A stretch of DNA of 64,000 nt from Pratylenchus scribneri (Eukaryota > Nematoda > Chromadorea > Rhabditida > Pratylenchidae). The notes under the pieces were generated by a model. That model had not been told where the DNA came from and did not search any database. It saw nothing but the letters and a program-made list of their open reading frames with translations. A program made the translations under genes and the position numbers. The stretch spans positions 124,001 to 188,000 of the forward strand of contig JAQSEB010000044.1 of the NCBI GenBank assembly GCA_030063045.1, given 5' to 3'. Positions 47,251 to 59,726 of this stretch are shown here, in pieces (positions within the stretch are counted from its first letter, which is position 1; each line of letters begins with the position of its first letter).

Positions 47251-50200
47251 ATTAACAACTAACAAATTATAAAATGATATAAATTAACATAATGTAATAT
47301 TTTTACCATGAGCTCGGGGATGGTATTTTGTTCAAAATTTTAATTAAATTTAATTTTTCGACACCTATTTTTTGTTTAAATTTTAGTTTTTTTAATTTAT
47401 TTTTGGATACTAATTTTTTTGCAAGAAAATAATATTTTTTTGCAAGAAAAAATACTTTTTTTGCAAGAAACTATTTTGCATATTTTTTTTGCAAGAAAAT
47501 GTTATTTTTTTGCAAGAAAATAAATATATTGCAACGAAAAGAATCTTTTTAGATATATAGCTGGATATAAGGGGATATACGTGGATTAAGGGGGATTAAG
47601 CCGGATTAAGCCCCGAAATGGATACGGAATGCCCCGGAAGGCCATGGTAACGTCGGGGAATTGTAACAGAGGCCTGGAGACTGCGTGGGATTAAGCCGGA
47701 TATAAGGGGATATACGTGGATTAAGGTGGATTAAGCCGGATTAAGCCCCGTAAAGGATGGGCGATAGTCTTGGTTTGGCTCTTTGCTTCCGGCTTCGCGA
47801 GAATCCTATTCTCCGAACCCCTAACCCTATTCCCTAGCCCCTAGCTAAGCTTTATCCGGCTTAATCCCCCTATATCCACCTTAATCCCCCTATATCCTGC
47901 TATATCCCGCGTGCTCCTAATCCCTAAACCCCTAGATCCCATGCCGCCCCTAACCATAACCCTAATCCCTAGCCCCTAGCTAAGCTTTATCCGGCTTAAT
48001 CCCCCTATATCCACCTTAATCCCCATATATCCGGTTATATCCCGCGCACTATCAGGCACTACCCGGCCTTCCACTGGCCCTTAGGAGCATTTCCCGTCCA
48101 TTCCGGGGCTTAATCCGACTTAATCCCCCTATATCCACCTTAATCCCCATATATCCGGTTATATCCCGCGCAGTCTCTGGGCGTCTATTACACTTCCCCG
48201 ACGTTACCATGGCCTTCCGGGGCAATCCGTATCCATTTCGGGGCTTAATCCCCCTTAATCCACGTATATCCCCTTATATCCAGCTATATCTAAAAAGATT
48301 CTTTTCGTTGCAATATATTTATTTTCTTGCAAAAAAATAACATTTTCTTGCAAAAAAAATATGCAAAATAGTTTCTTGCAAAAAAAGTATTTTTTCTTGC
48401 AAAAAAATATTATTTTCTTGCAAAAAAATAATTACTCTTTATTTTTTAATGATATTTTATTTTGATATATATTTATATTTATGCTTTAATCCTATATAAA
48501 TTAATGAATTATAATATTATAATTTTTTTTTATTTTATTTTTTTTTGTAAAGCTCGCCCATGAATTTTTTAAATTTTCTTTTTAATATGAAAAATTTATT
48601 TATAAATTAACTTAAAAATTTATGGGTTTGACTTTTTGTTAATCTAAAAATAATTTCCCTGCTTTTTTCTCCATTTCATTTTAACACTCTTATGTGGCTT
48701 TGGGTTTAAATTAATATAATCAAATTTTCTTAATAATATCCTTAAAATTTTCATTTTTTTCAGCAATCCTATGGAGAAAAAACACCACAACCCCCAGCCC
48801 CACCACCAATTGAATATCAAACACCGGCACCGCCATCGACGGATGGATATGAGGTCGGCAAAAAATAATAAATTAGCAAATTTATTTTTTAATTAAATTT
48901 ATTTAAAAAATTATTTTCTCCATTTTTGCACCAATTTTTTCTGCATTTCACTGAATTTTCTTTCCCTTTTTTTGTAATTAAAAAATTTATTTTTAATATA
49001 GAACCAAATATCACAAATTTGCACAAATTTAATAACTTTTATGCACAAAAGAATTTTTTACAAATATTGCATCTCAAATTAACCTCACACAACACAGTTT
49101 GCACGAAAAAGATGGAAAAGGTCCAAACAGCAACAGCAGGATCGAAGGGAGGAAATGACAATTAAATTTCGATGCCGTCGAACGGACCCATCTTTTTTTG
49201 GAAATCCGACAAATTTGTCCATAATGACATTTCAAACTTCACAAAAGCGCATTCTTCAAATTCACGACATTTTTGACATTGAACATCCAATGGAAAGTAA
49301 ATAAAAATTAATGTAAAAATTTTAAGAATTTAAAAGAATTTACAATTTTTAATAAAACTCATAAAATTTTTCTATTACCTATAAAATAAATTTTTTAATT
49401 ATTCATTCTTTTAAAACGAAAAGAAGAATCCATCATAAAAATAAAAATATTTAAAATTAAAAAATGAAATAAATTAAATAAGAAAAATTGAAAAATGCTA
49501 ATAATAAAAAGTGTGGGAATTTGAAATTGAAAAATAAATTAAAATCATGTTATAGAATTAATAATTTTAATGGAATTTAAAAAGAACTAGTAATTTTTAG
49601 TTATCAAAATTTTTATTTATTTATTTTTTTTTAAATTACAGAAAATTGCATAGATTATCAATAAAATTTTAAACCAATAAAATTTTTCTGTTATCAGGGA
49701 TTTATTATTTTTTATAATTTTTTATTTTTTGAATATTTTAAAAAATGCAAAAAAATTCAAATTATATAAAATATAATATTAAAATGAAATTTAAAAATTC
49801 AACTAATAATTTCTGAAAGCACTTATTTTGATGCTAGTCGCCAATTATTCTAAAAATTTTATATTAAAAATATATTTTTTATTTGATTTCACCAAATTTG
49901 TGTTAATTTCATTCTTTACACCCTCAATCAGCAACCACATTTCATAGTCCACAAAAAATTTCAGCACTCTCTCAAAATACACCACACCCTCCACATGCAC
50001 AAATAGCACAAAAACAATTACCACAAAGCACTGAAATAACCAAAAAGACGAACCATTATTCCCTGACAACACCATCAGTCCCCTTGAACTCCTCCTCTCC
50101 CAATCAAATTCGTGCACATGGCCAGAGGCTAATCCATCGAGTCTCACCGCTGGACTCGTTGATCGGCCCTGAATATAGGACGGGCGCCGGATTGGCCGCG

Positions 50201-53197
50201 GGCACTGCTGGAAATCGGCAACGAAATAGAAATCTACAAAGGGAAAGGGGCCAACGCGGAAGGCCAGGCACAATTCCATTTCCACCGGCGATTGAGCAGA
50301 CCAACGAGTTTGCCTATGTACAACCGCCTAGGCAGCCGGCAATTGGGGTAAAATTTTGTATAAGAAAATTAGTTGAATTTTTTTTGAATTTTTCAGCGAG
50401 GTGGCCGCCCATTGCCAAGGCCACCGAATGGAAGTGACAGAGAATATGGTGGGAATAATGGAGAATTTGGTGGCGGTAGCCCTATTGGACCGGGTGGCCA
50501 ACAATCTGGTCAAAGAGGTCCACAAAATCAAATTCCTCAAGGCCAACCGCCATTTTTGATTGGTGGAAGGGGAGGAGGAAGAGGTGGAGGAGGAGGAAGG
50601 ACACCTCCAAACGGGGTTGGCATTCTCGTTGGACAGGCGAAAACAGGACATTTTCATGTAGAAATAATTTTTTTATTTGATTCCTTTTTCACCTTTCACT
50701 GCATTTTTGCAATTTGCACACTGCATTGAAAAATATTAAAAATTAATTAAAATTATTTTTTATTTATTATAATTATTAATACAATTATATTTCAGCATAT
50801 TCCCACCAGCAGTAGCAAGAATGTTCCATACGTAAATGAGGTGAATAATTTTAAAAATTTTAAGAAATTATTATAAAATAAATATAATATTTATATTAAT
50901 TGTGAAAAAATGAATTTTCAATTTTTAAAAAAATTTTCTAATAATATTTTTGATTATTTAAAAAATTTTTTAGAACATATAATTTTTTTTGTTTATTTCT
51001 TATATTAAAAGGAAGAATTTTTGATGAGAATTGAAATAGATTTTTTGAGAAAATCAAAATTTAAAAAATTAAAAATAAACCAATTAAAATTTTAGAACCT
51101 ATAAAATTTTTCTTGTTTATTGCTTTTATTAAAAAGTAGAAATTTTGGATGATAATTAAAATAAATATTTCGAGGGAAATTCAAAATTTAAAAAATTAAA
51201 AATAAACCGATTAAAATTTTCGAACATATAAATTTTTTCTCATTTATTGCTTTTAATAAAAAGTAGAAATTTTGGATGTTAATTAAAATAAATTAAATTC
51301 ATACTAAATTATAAAAAAATAAATCCTATTATTAATATTCATTTCTATAAATATTTTTAAAATTCATCTTTTATAAATTTTTCTAAAATTTTTTAATTTA
51401 GGCCCATCGTTACTATTATCCCCCTCGAATGCCATTGCCCTTGCCCACTTGCTTCCACAATCCCACCGGCTATCCTTGTTGCAATCCAAGTTCATAATAA
51501 AAAAAATTATCAACTATAAAATTAAATTTTTTAGCCCTCAACGATTTAATGGTGGAAACATACACGGAGTTGGAGAGCAAACCAAAATTCCATACATGTG
51601 ATTTAATAAAAAAATGATTATAAAATTAATTATTAAAAATGATTTAAATTGGGCATTTTCCTTTTCCATCATGGAAATTTGTTAATTTTGGAATTTTTTT
51701 TTATTTTTAATGGATTTTTTAAATGTCATTTATTAGATCCTGAAGCCCAGATTATGATAAAAAAATTCCAATTTGCACTCGATTAAAAAAATCCATTAAA
51801 AAATTAATTCTCTCCCAAGGCAATATCAATGCAATTGCTCAACATTTGCAAATGGCGGCCGAGGACAAGTATGCTTTTTTTTTTGTTTAATCAGTTAAAA
51901 ATTATTCATTAAACTTTTTTATTAAATTAGATTTCAAAAATATTTTTCGATTTTTTGCCATTTTAGGTTCAACACTTCCTTTGAAACAGTTGCAGCTTTC
52001 GATGATTTCGCGCAAAAGGTAATAAAAAATTTAGAAAAAAATAAATATATTTTTGTAGATTCACTTTGCCGGCGATTTGGTTTGCAAAGTGGAATTGGGC
52101 GGAAAGTCAGTCAAAATTTTTTGTTATAAAATTTTAAAAATTTTATTTAATTATTCATCTAAAAAATTTAATTGATTGATTAAATTATTTATTATATTAT
52201 GAGTTTTTTTTCGAAATTTTTATTAATGATTTCTAACAATAAATGAATTCTGGATTTATTATCGCTTATTATAATTAATTAGAATTTGTCACTTTCACTT
52301 ATTACCAAAATTTTTTAAATGTTTTTATGATAAAATTAATTATTTTAATATCATTTGGATAAAAAAATATTAGAAATATGCAAATGTTGGAAGAGGAAAA
52401 TGACACTATATGGAAATATCCCTTTTTGAAAATTATAATTTTATTACTTTATTTATTTATCAATTTATTGGAAGTTATACCGAAATTCCAAAATATTTTT
52501 TAAAATTATTTTTATTGACTAAAATGAAATAAATACAAAAAAATTAAATTTTAAAACAATTAAAAATATCAAAAAATAAACTCATAAATTTTTCAGAATA
52601 AAAATTATTAAAAGAAGGAAAATTTATTAATTAGATTAATATGAAAACAATAAATTTGTCTCGTCAAAATTTAAAAATTTGGTAAAAATTAATTTAAAAA
52701 AGTGTTTATGATTTCTAAATTTATTCTAATTTTTAATTAATATAAAGATATATGTTGGCCCATGCCACAGTGCGAGATGCAGAAAGATTTTTGCCACCCG
52801 AAAACGCCGATAATGTCGTCTCGGATCAGGTAAAATAAATATGCATTTTATTTTAAAAAATAATAAAATAATAATTTAAAGGTTGGCGATAATCAAGCTG
52901 GCTCTATTTCCAATGGTGGCATCAGTGGAGGCGGAGGAATTGGAGGAACACAAACAGCAACAATTGGCGGACGCAAAAAACGATTCATTGGTAAAAAAAA
53001 GACAAAACAATAAATGAAATCAATTAGAAAATAGTTCAAAAATTCATAAATTATTTTCTCCAAATTCATTGAACAATAAATTTCTTAAATTATTTAAATA
53101 TATTATTTAAATTTTAGTACCAGAGCAACAAATTTATGGCCCACAATTGCCGCCGTCCCTCAACGATTTGTCCAGACGATATTCAATTTGGATTTAA
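40836..53197 (+). CDS. Ground-like domain (hedgehog-related) secreted protein (isoform B of the shared-leader gene), 15 exons
   Basis: Predicted 600 residues. Shares the exons 40836-40902 and 45404-45591, then 48764-48853, 49098-49296, 49965-50347, 50397-50657, 50796-50840, 51402-51489, 51535-51597, 51820-51868, 51967-52018, 52059-52105, 52748-52829, 52882-52990, 53118-53197. All phases agree. Order: signal peptide, Pro/Gln-rich linkers, an Arg/Gly-rich part (GGRGGGRGGGGGR), then a ground-like domain from about residue 437: YPCCNP, LNDLMVETYTELESKPKFHTC, FETVAAFDDFAQKIHFAGDL, VCKVELGGKYMLAHATVRDA (each within the family pattern of paired Cys, Cys, Cys). In C. elegans such proteins are secreted, mostly tied to cuticle and epidermis. 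Whether the leader exons really serve this module is inferred from phase and the absence of another signal peptide; the domain itself is firm. Confidence 0.82.
41220..41440. repeat. 19-base minisatellite, short array
   Basis: About eleven units of CTGATTTGTAATTGTAATT with small variants. Same unit as the large array at 43888. Confidence 0.9.
42342..42992 (-). CDS. Nested antisense secreted protein with RVHF motif
   Basis: Single-exon frame of 216 residues inside the first intron of the shared-leader gene, opposite strand. Upstream TTTGACAG ends 11 bases before the ATG, a likely trans-splice acceptor. Residues 1-23 form a strong signal peptide (hydrophobic ILIFLFFLLIVSYFV). Residues 59-77 and 78-96 are a two-copy repeat (ESFTNVKRENGDPLI and EGFENIKGKGGDPAI). 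Residues 101-116 are HKKKKRVHFPPDDKLV, matching the basic-RVxF docking motif used by regulators of protein phosphatase 1, followed by an acidic stretch; the C-terminus is helical and charged. Family not recognised. A secreted protein with an intracellular-type docking motif and a KKKKR cluster would fit a host-directed effector, but that is inference. Confidence 0.65.
   Translation of the reverse strand: MLKIYSQILIFLFFLLIVSYFVGEIDCTYGKRNGYGFVTSITKKFRGKNRHSPIVPNEESFTNVKRENGDPLISSVNEGFENIKGKGGDPAILELQKPEKHKKKKRVHFPPDDKLVQIKEFSEESENEMQSQNEHQISQNGINYSENSRLDELLKKVKVRRIEILEGKEGKGDGHRVKLSWPRELVKLYLNVSLEEQKEIDQKLKQLQQNGELSYE
43888..45215. repeat. 19-base minisatellite, long array (about 1.3 kb)
   Basis: Around 70 units of CTGATTTGTAATTGTAATT and shortened variants, with higher-order repeats: segments around 44300-44500, 44690-44870 and 44940-45070 share the same rare variants (GTTATCAATTCTG, CTGTTTGTAATTG). 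Long minus-strand frames (NYNYKSELQLQ) are artefacts. Ends about 190 bases before exon 2 of the shared-leader gene. Confidence 0.92.
47412..48435. repeat. Large foldback element (about 1 kb) between the alternative exons
   Basis: The left arm (about 47412-47660) and right arm (about 48190-48435) are near-identical mirrors: repeated TTTTTTTGCAAGAAAA, then ATATAGCTGGATATAAGGGG, GGTAACGTCGGGGAA. The core holds many TTAATCCCCCTATATCC / GGATTAAGCCGG words and telomere-like CCCTAACCCTATTCCCTAGCC. It lies between the stop of isoform A and the first isoform-B-specific exon. Confidence 0.85.
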
Positions 53198-54098
53198 TTT
53201 CCAAGTTTTGAAAGAAGCCAAAAATGGATACGAAATGAAGATAAAATATTTTGGATAATATTTTTCAGTTAATTTTTTGCCAAAATTCAATTTTTAAGTG
53301 CAATTTTAAATAAACTTTTTAAATAAACAATTAATTTTTATTATGATTTTTAAAATTTCAAAAATAATTGACGGAAGCAATCAAAAAATTAAGAATTATT
53401 AATTTTTACATTTTTTAAAAAAATTTTAGCAGCACATAAATTTTTTTAGATAAACTTTTATTAATTAGGAATAATTTTATTTATAGAAAAAACATGGATT
53501 TCGATCAGGATCAAATTATAAAAAATTTAAAATAAAAATGTAAAATTTTGTGTGCCAACTGCCAATTATTTTATTCCCATAGGGGAAATTTAGATACAAA
53601 AATTCATCTCTAAAATTAAGAATTTTTATTTTTAACTTTTATGTTAAATTTTAGCAACCCATAAATTTTTTTAATAAAATTCCTATTAATTTGGGATATT
53701 TTTGATTAAAGATAAAATAAGGAAGTCGAAAAAGCTCAAAAGATAAAAAAAAATTAAAATAAAAATGCAATATTAAGTGTGCCGATTATTTTGTTCATAA
53801 AATAAATTTAGTTTCAGCTGAAAACAAATATTAATTTTCTATTATAATGTTCTTTTTTTCAGAAATCTCTATTAATTTATTTATTCGTGGAATTAAACAA
53901 TTTTCTAGCAATATTTTATAATTATTTGAATTAATATTTTTTCCTTTGATATATTCTAAATAAAATATAATAAAAATTAAAAATAGACACCAATTTATAT
54001 AAATAATTGTCTTAATTTATTCATCGAAGACTTTTCATTTTAAATACCCATAAAATATTGAAAAGTCAACAAGAAATTCGTTATTTCATAAATTTAAA
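53198..54098. other. Intergenic AT-rich spacer
   Basis: AATAAA signals at 53309 and 53322 lie 110-130 bases after the ground-like stop. Nothing else recognisable. Confidence 0.5.
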
Positions 54099-57000
54099 AT
54101 GCAATCCAATTTATTTTTAGTCCTATTAATTCTTTTTTGCCTAAAATTTATTTTTTCGAAATCAAATGCAATGACAAATTGTTGGCATTTTTCTACAAAT
54201 TTTTCAACATTTGACGACTTTTTTAATAAATCAATTCAAATTCGGACACGAAGATCGGATCGTTGGTCGTCAAAAAGGACTGGACAAAGAACTTCGTCAT
54301 CGTCTTCGTATGATTCGGCGGAAATTGATGAATTTCTCCAAAGGCCAAATTCTCCACCAATCGTTGGATTCCGCGATTTACGCATTCAGCCATCACCAAC
54401 AGAGTAAATTCATCAATTAAATAATAATGAAAGTTTGGTACTTTTAGGTTAGTAGACTTGATAAACATGTAATTTTTTTGAAATTATGATTTTATTTTCC
54501 ATATAGGATTGAAAAAGAAGGGAAAAAATATTATTTTATAGATTATTATTAGATTCTTATGATTAATTTTGAGCAAGTAAAGGGTTGAAAGTGAAAAAAA
54601 ACTTTCTGTGCTGATGGTAGATCAATATGTATAATTTACCCAAGAATACATACCATTTGATTAATTTTCATTCTGTATTGATGCTTAAAACATAATTGGC
54701 CAGAATTTTATGGAAAAAAAAGGAAATATCCCGATTTATGACTATTTTGCTGTTATTTTGTTTAAAGTTTTTGCCAATTTATAATATGTTATTAAATTAA
54801 TATTCCCTTGTAAAATTAATTTGATGCAAAAAATTCGGAAAATTGTTCATCATTTAATCTAATAAAAATTGATCAAAAAATATATTTGTGTTTAGTTTCA
54901 GCCAACAATTACAACCACAACGCATAAGCAGATATGGCCAATGGATTGACCAGCAAGGCCCGAGACGAATCCCAACTCGAATTCGAAATTATTACACCTC
55001 ACCAAATGGACCATTCAGAGCACCGGAAGGAGGATGGGCAGAAAATTGGAACGAAAATGTGCAATTCCCGGAACCACTTCGACGTGATCCTAGTCATTAT
55101 TTTTTTTAATAGAAAAAAAAATAATAAAATTATTTATTGAAGTAAAAAGGGTTTTTTAAATTTATCCATTCGTAAAAATGCCAGATTTAGTTTGGTTTTG
55201 TTTTTTGGAAAAAAAATAAAAAAAATTTTTAAAAATCCTATAGATAATTAACTACAATTTATGTTGGACTTTGAATTCCTAAAAATTGGCAATGGAAATT
55301 TAATGTCAAAAATTGTATTTGCTGAATAGGTAATTGATTAACGCAATGAAAATACCAAAGCCTAAAATTATGATATTAGCTTAGGGATTTTTAAGGGTTT
55401 ACTCTAGTATTATTCAGCAATAAATCATTGGATACTGGTTGAGATGCATCTAATCTGATAAGATCAAAATTAAATGTGATTAAACCGTCAAAAACAATTT
55501 AAATTTTGGTTCAAAGTTACTTATTATTATTAGTATTAATTTAAAGTTAAGTCAATCAATTAATGCCAATTAATTTAATTTAATTCATTATATTTATTTA
55601 TGGAGGAAATAAACAATTAAATCATTATAAATTTTTCAATGATTGATTTTTAAAATAAAATATTCAATTAATTAAATATTAATTTTTTTAAAAATAAAAA
55701 AAATAATTGAATTTTGCAGGAAGAGAATTGATATCGGGACGACTCGGAGGCGAAGAAGTCTATTATAGCAATCAACGGGCAATGGCCGATTTTGAGAATA
55801 ATCGAGCAATTCGGAGGAATTTTGAGAATGATTTCCGCCTGAAATGGTGGAATAAGAAATTGAGGGAACGGCAAAGGGATCCGCTGGTCAGTCCATTTAT
55901 GCCGGTGCCGAGGAGGGCACCCGAATCGGCGGCATACGAATATTTGGGCGATGAAAGCGATGATCCAAATCAACCGGGCCCTTCCCATGGAAGGCCACGG
56001 CAATCACGTCGACGCGAGAATCCGGACAGATATTTGGATTGTTCGCATTAACAATTAATTATTTATATTTTTGATTGAGAATATTTTTAAGGGAATGAAC
56101 AAACGGAAACTTTGGAAAGGTTATATTGTTTCTATATTTTTCGGCATAAAATATTGTCAAAAAATTTTCATTTCAAAATAGTCAACCTGTGTAATATATA
56201 TAAGTACAAAATAAACATTTAAGAAAAAGACTGTTTTTAAATTGATAGGGAACATTTAAGCGCTTTGAGACCATTCTTTATGGCCATAATTCTGCTAATT
56301 TATTTATTCAGAAATGCATAAAATTTTAGAAAAAGTTATTACGCATTTGGAAATTTAAGTATAAAAACAACCCTGTTTTTCAGAAAATTTTTTTTTTTGC
56401 AAATTGTTTTAAATTTTGGAAAAAAGTAAAGAAATAATATTTTGGAGGACATTATATATGCTTTTGAATGTCATATCCCAAATCGCATCAATGAATTCAT
56501 TATTTCCCTGTTGAGATGCCAAAAAAGTAAAATAGCGTACAGTGAAACGTCTTTTTTGTCATAAAATTCATTTAATTTTAGCACTAAAAATGTTTTTTAA
56601 ATCAAATAAAAAAATAATTTATTTAAACTATTTTTTTCTCATTTAAAAAGAGCTCGAGAAAGACTTGGCTATTTGGAACCGCCACAAAAACCGCCCAAAC
56701 CAAAGGGAAGATTGCCCGGCTATCATGAGGCAGCCTACAGAATGTGTAAGGAAAAATATTTAGAATTATAATTAATTTAATTTTAATTGTTCAAGGCTCA
56801 CCTGACCAGCCATCACTGCCAAGTTACTACGAAAGTTTGGGCAGATTTGATCCACGAAAAATTAAAATGAACATTAAAATGCAAACGCATAGAGCCAAAC
56901 AATTAGTACAAAGGTAAATTATTGAATAATATTTTAATAATATTGATCAATTATAAACAGTGGGGCGCAACAAATTTCCAACATTGATTGGCTCAGCATG

Positions 57001-58067
57001 ATCGCCCCAGTAGAGTAAGTTAATTTTATTAATTTAATTAATAAAATGAAATAAAATTCCTAGTCCGAAAGAAATTTCTCAATATGTCCTAAAAAAATTA
57101 TAAAATTTTCTTTCGATTTTGGGAAAAAATTTTAATTTTGAAATTTTTAAAATTTATTTAAATCTAATTTTAAAAAATTCCCTAAAAAATCTATAAAAGA
57201 TTGTAGATGACAATAATCAATTTTTATGCTCATCAAATGCTCAATCATTTGAAATTATTCCAATGAAAAATTTCAAACGTTTCTTGAGCATTAGAATTTT
57301 TTTCAATTTTTTTGCATATTTCTAGACCCATATACTCTTTTATAAAATCCACAATAATTGTTAAATCATTTCCATTTATGTGATATGTACTTAATTATTT
57401 AATTTAATTTTTATTAATTTTAATTTGAAAAATTTTGGAAAGAAATGGTTTAACTTCGATATTTATAAAATGATGAACATTTTTCTTAGTATTTTATTAT
57501 TAAGCTTAAAATCGCTATAATATGATATCCAATGCATTAATTATTAATTAAATTTTTTGTCAAAATTTGACCAACACAACATTTTTAGCTAAAATTGTAT
57601 ATTCGTCATAACTCAAAATTCTGGACTAATACGATTTTATATAATTTCATAATTAATTTTATTCATTAAAATGCTTTAAAATTTCATCCGTAAATTTAAT
57701 TTATATTTTTACTAAATCATTTCATTCTTAAAATAGACCTCCCCGACGCCGATACGATCAGCAGGGCGCAGTGCCGATTCTAGAAATTTTTGACCCAGGC
57801 CCATCGGCAACATCCCAAATGCGAAAAGGCGGCGATCGGCCCGATTCTTCGCAGCCTTGGTTTCCAACACCGCGACCCTGGATTCCGGATGATCCTCATC
57901 AGCCATCAACGAGTCGAAGACAGAGGCCAAGAACACCAAGCCCGACGAGAAGTATATTCAGCAGGCGAGGAAGCCGTCCAAGCCAAAGAAGCAGTAGTAG
58001 AAGCAGTGGAAGAAGCAAAAGTCCGCTGAGGGGTCCATCACCTCCTCGACGCAATCCGAGGGGATAA
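54099..58067 (+). CDS. Secreted Pro/Arg/Ser-rich protein with RS-like tail, 7 exons
   Basis: Predicted about 472 residues. Exons: 54099-54403, 54896-55092 (or from 54902), 55720-56040, 56653-56745, 56796-56913, 56961-57014, 57737-58067; every junction keeps phase. Residues 1-20 are a hydrophobic signal peptide (SNLFLVLLILFCLKFIFS). The mature part has few cysteines, many Arg, Pro, Ser and Trp/Tyr motifs (RRDP, EYLGDESDDPNQPGPS, LEPPQKPPKPKGRLPGY), and ends in an RS-like tail (SRSSGRSKSPLRGPSPPR). No family recognised. Alternative: exons 1-3 could end at in-frame stops (55110 or 56051) to give shorter proteins, with the later exons separate. The tail would read as nuclear-localisation-like if the protein were delivered into host cells; this is speculation. 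Confidence 0.65.
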
Positions 58068-58609
58068 TTTTTTTTTGGTACATTGAAATGTGAAATGGAG
58101 TGGATGAATATTTTTATGGAAGAAATGATATAACTTATTTGTAAAATGTCTTAATGTAAAAAATGAAGAAATGAATCGGTCCATTCGAAATAACAAATGT
58201 CCTAATTTAATAAGGCCAATTCATATTGATGTAGTCAAAAAAATGGTCACGAGAATTTTGTATAAATTTAATAATTTTTTAACTAATTAAAGCATAATTA
58301 CATTTTTTTAGATGATAATTTTTTTAATATTATATAAATGCACTTTTAAATTTTAATTAAAAAATTAATAAAAAAATAAAAATTTAAAATTATATTTTAT
58401 TTTATTTTTTACACCTCATAAATTTTATACAGTTTTTTCTTTATTTATTTTTCATTGTAAATGAAAATGCATAAATTATTAAAGCAAATCCAATATACAA
58501 CTCTGTCCGAAAAAATTTTAAAAATAAATTTTAAAATAAAAATATGTTTGATGTCAATTACCCTGACTTCGTAGTTGTTAACCAAATTTTTAAGAGATAT
58601 AGTGAGGAG

Positions 58610-58790
58610 TTGAGGTCGGCACTGTCTTTATATACAGCACTGTATTTCTGCTGTATTTTGCTGTATTATACAGTATAGCAATTTTAGGGGGGGGGGGGGG
58701 GGGTGGTGGAGAAAATACAGTACGGAATACAGCAAGCGAATTGCTGTACATATAACGCATTGCTGTATACAGCACGACAAAATGGGCAAT
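58610..58790. repeat. Foldback of ACAGCA/TGCTGT words around a poly-G tract
   Basis: TATACAGCACTGTATT, TGCTGTATT and TATACAGTATAGCA on the left are mirrored by TACAGTACGGAATACAGCA, TTGCTGTAC and TGCTGTATACAGCA on the right. A run of G of about 18 lies in the middle (58687-58703). Confidence 0.7.
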
Positions 58791-59458
58791 TTTGTCATTT
58801 TTTTTTTGATAAATTTTCATTTCGGGACCTTTTTTTTCGTTTAAATTTTTCCATGCGGGGCAATATTTAACTAATATTTTTCTCAGATCATTTTTTTGCC
58901 TAAATTCTTCCCTGCTGACGGGCCCATTTTTAGTTAGAATTTCTACCTTTTAGGTTCAAATTATGTTATCATAGAACGATTCATCTTTGCTTTTTAGCAA
59001 ATTTAATCAATTATTTATAAATTTATATCTTTATTCCCACCACTAAATATTTATATTGATGGCCCAAAAAAACTGAAACTGAAATGAAAAGTGAAAACAC
59101 AGTTAATAATTAATAAAAAATTTCTGACTAAAATCCCCGCCGGAAATCCCAATTTTTGTATAAAATAATTGCATTTCTCAACTTATATATCAATCCAATC
59201 TTTTTCCTCCACATCTAATCTAAGCATCCAGCTCTAAATTTTTTTTATATAAAATTGAACCGTCAATCCAATTAAAATTTTCCAGCTGAGAAATTTTTGG
59301 TGATTTATAAGTCTCATTAATAATAAAAATTTGTTTACAAATAATTCATTCCTCAAAAATGTGACATATTTCAAATATCATAGGTAAAATACTCGTGGGA
59401 ATTTGACCTTTATAAAATGGATAAATATTTTTTCTTCCGCCTTTTTTATGAGAAAAAC

Positions 59459-59726
59459 TTAATTTGTCAACAAAAACACTGAATTTGGCAACAACCTTTC
59501 GTGTCGAAAAATATTACATTTTTGAGGCCATATAACTTAGCCCTAACTATGGGTTTAGGGCTAGGATTAGGGTTCAGGGCAGGATGGGATTAGGGGCTAA
59601 GGGCTAGGGGTTAGGGAATCTTAAAAAAGTCTGATTTGGCCAAGTTATATGGCCTCAAAAATATAATATTTTTCGACACGAAAGATTGTTGCCAAATTCA
59701 GTGTTTTTGTTGCCAAATTAAATGAC
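59459..59726. repeat. Foldback element with telomere-like core
   Basis: Arms 59459-59540 and 59640-59726 are near-perfect mirrors (AACACTGAATTTGGCAACAA with its complement, TTTCGTGTCGAAAAATATTA with its complement). The core 59535-59612 consists of GGGTTTAGGGCTAGGATTAG, GGGATTAGGGGCTAAGGGC and related telomere-like units. Confidence 0.85.

Noticed and set aside
47238..48764. A single protein joining the YQS repeats to the ground-like domain
   Set aside because: No convincing splice donor near the end of the YQS exon before its TAA; only weak in-phase GT dinucleotides such as ACG-GTGTCC.
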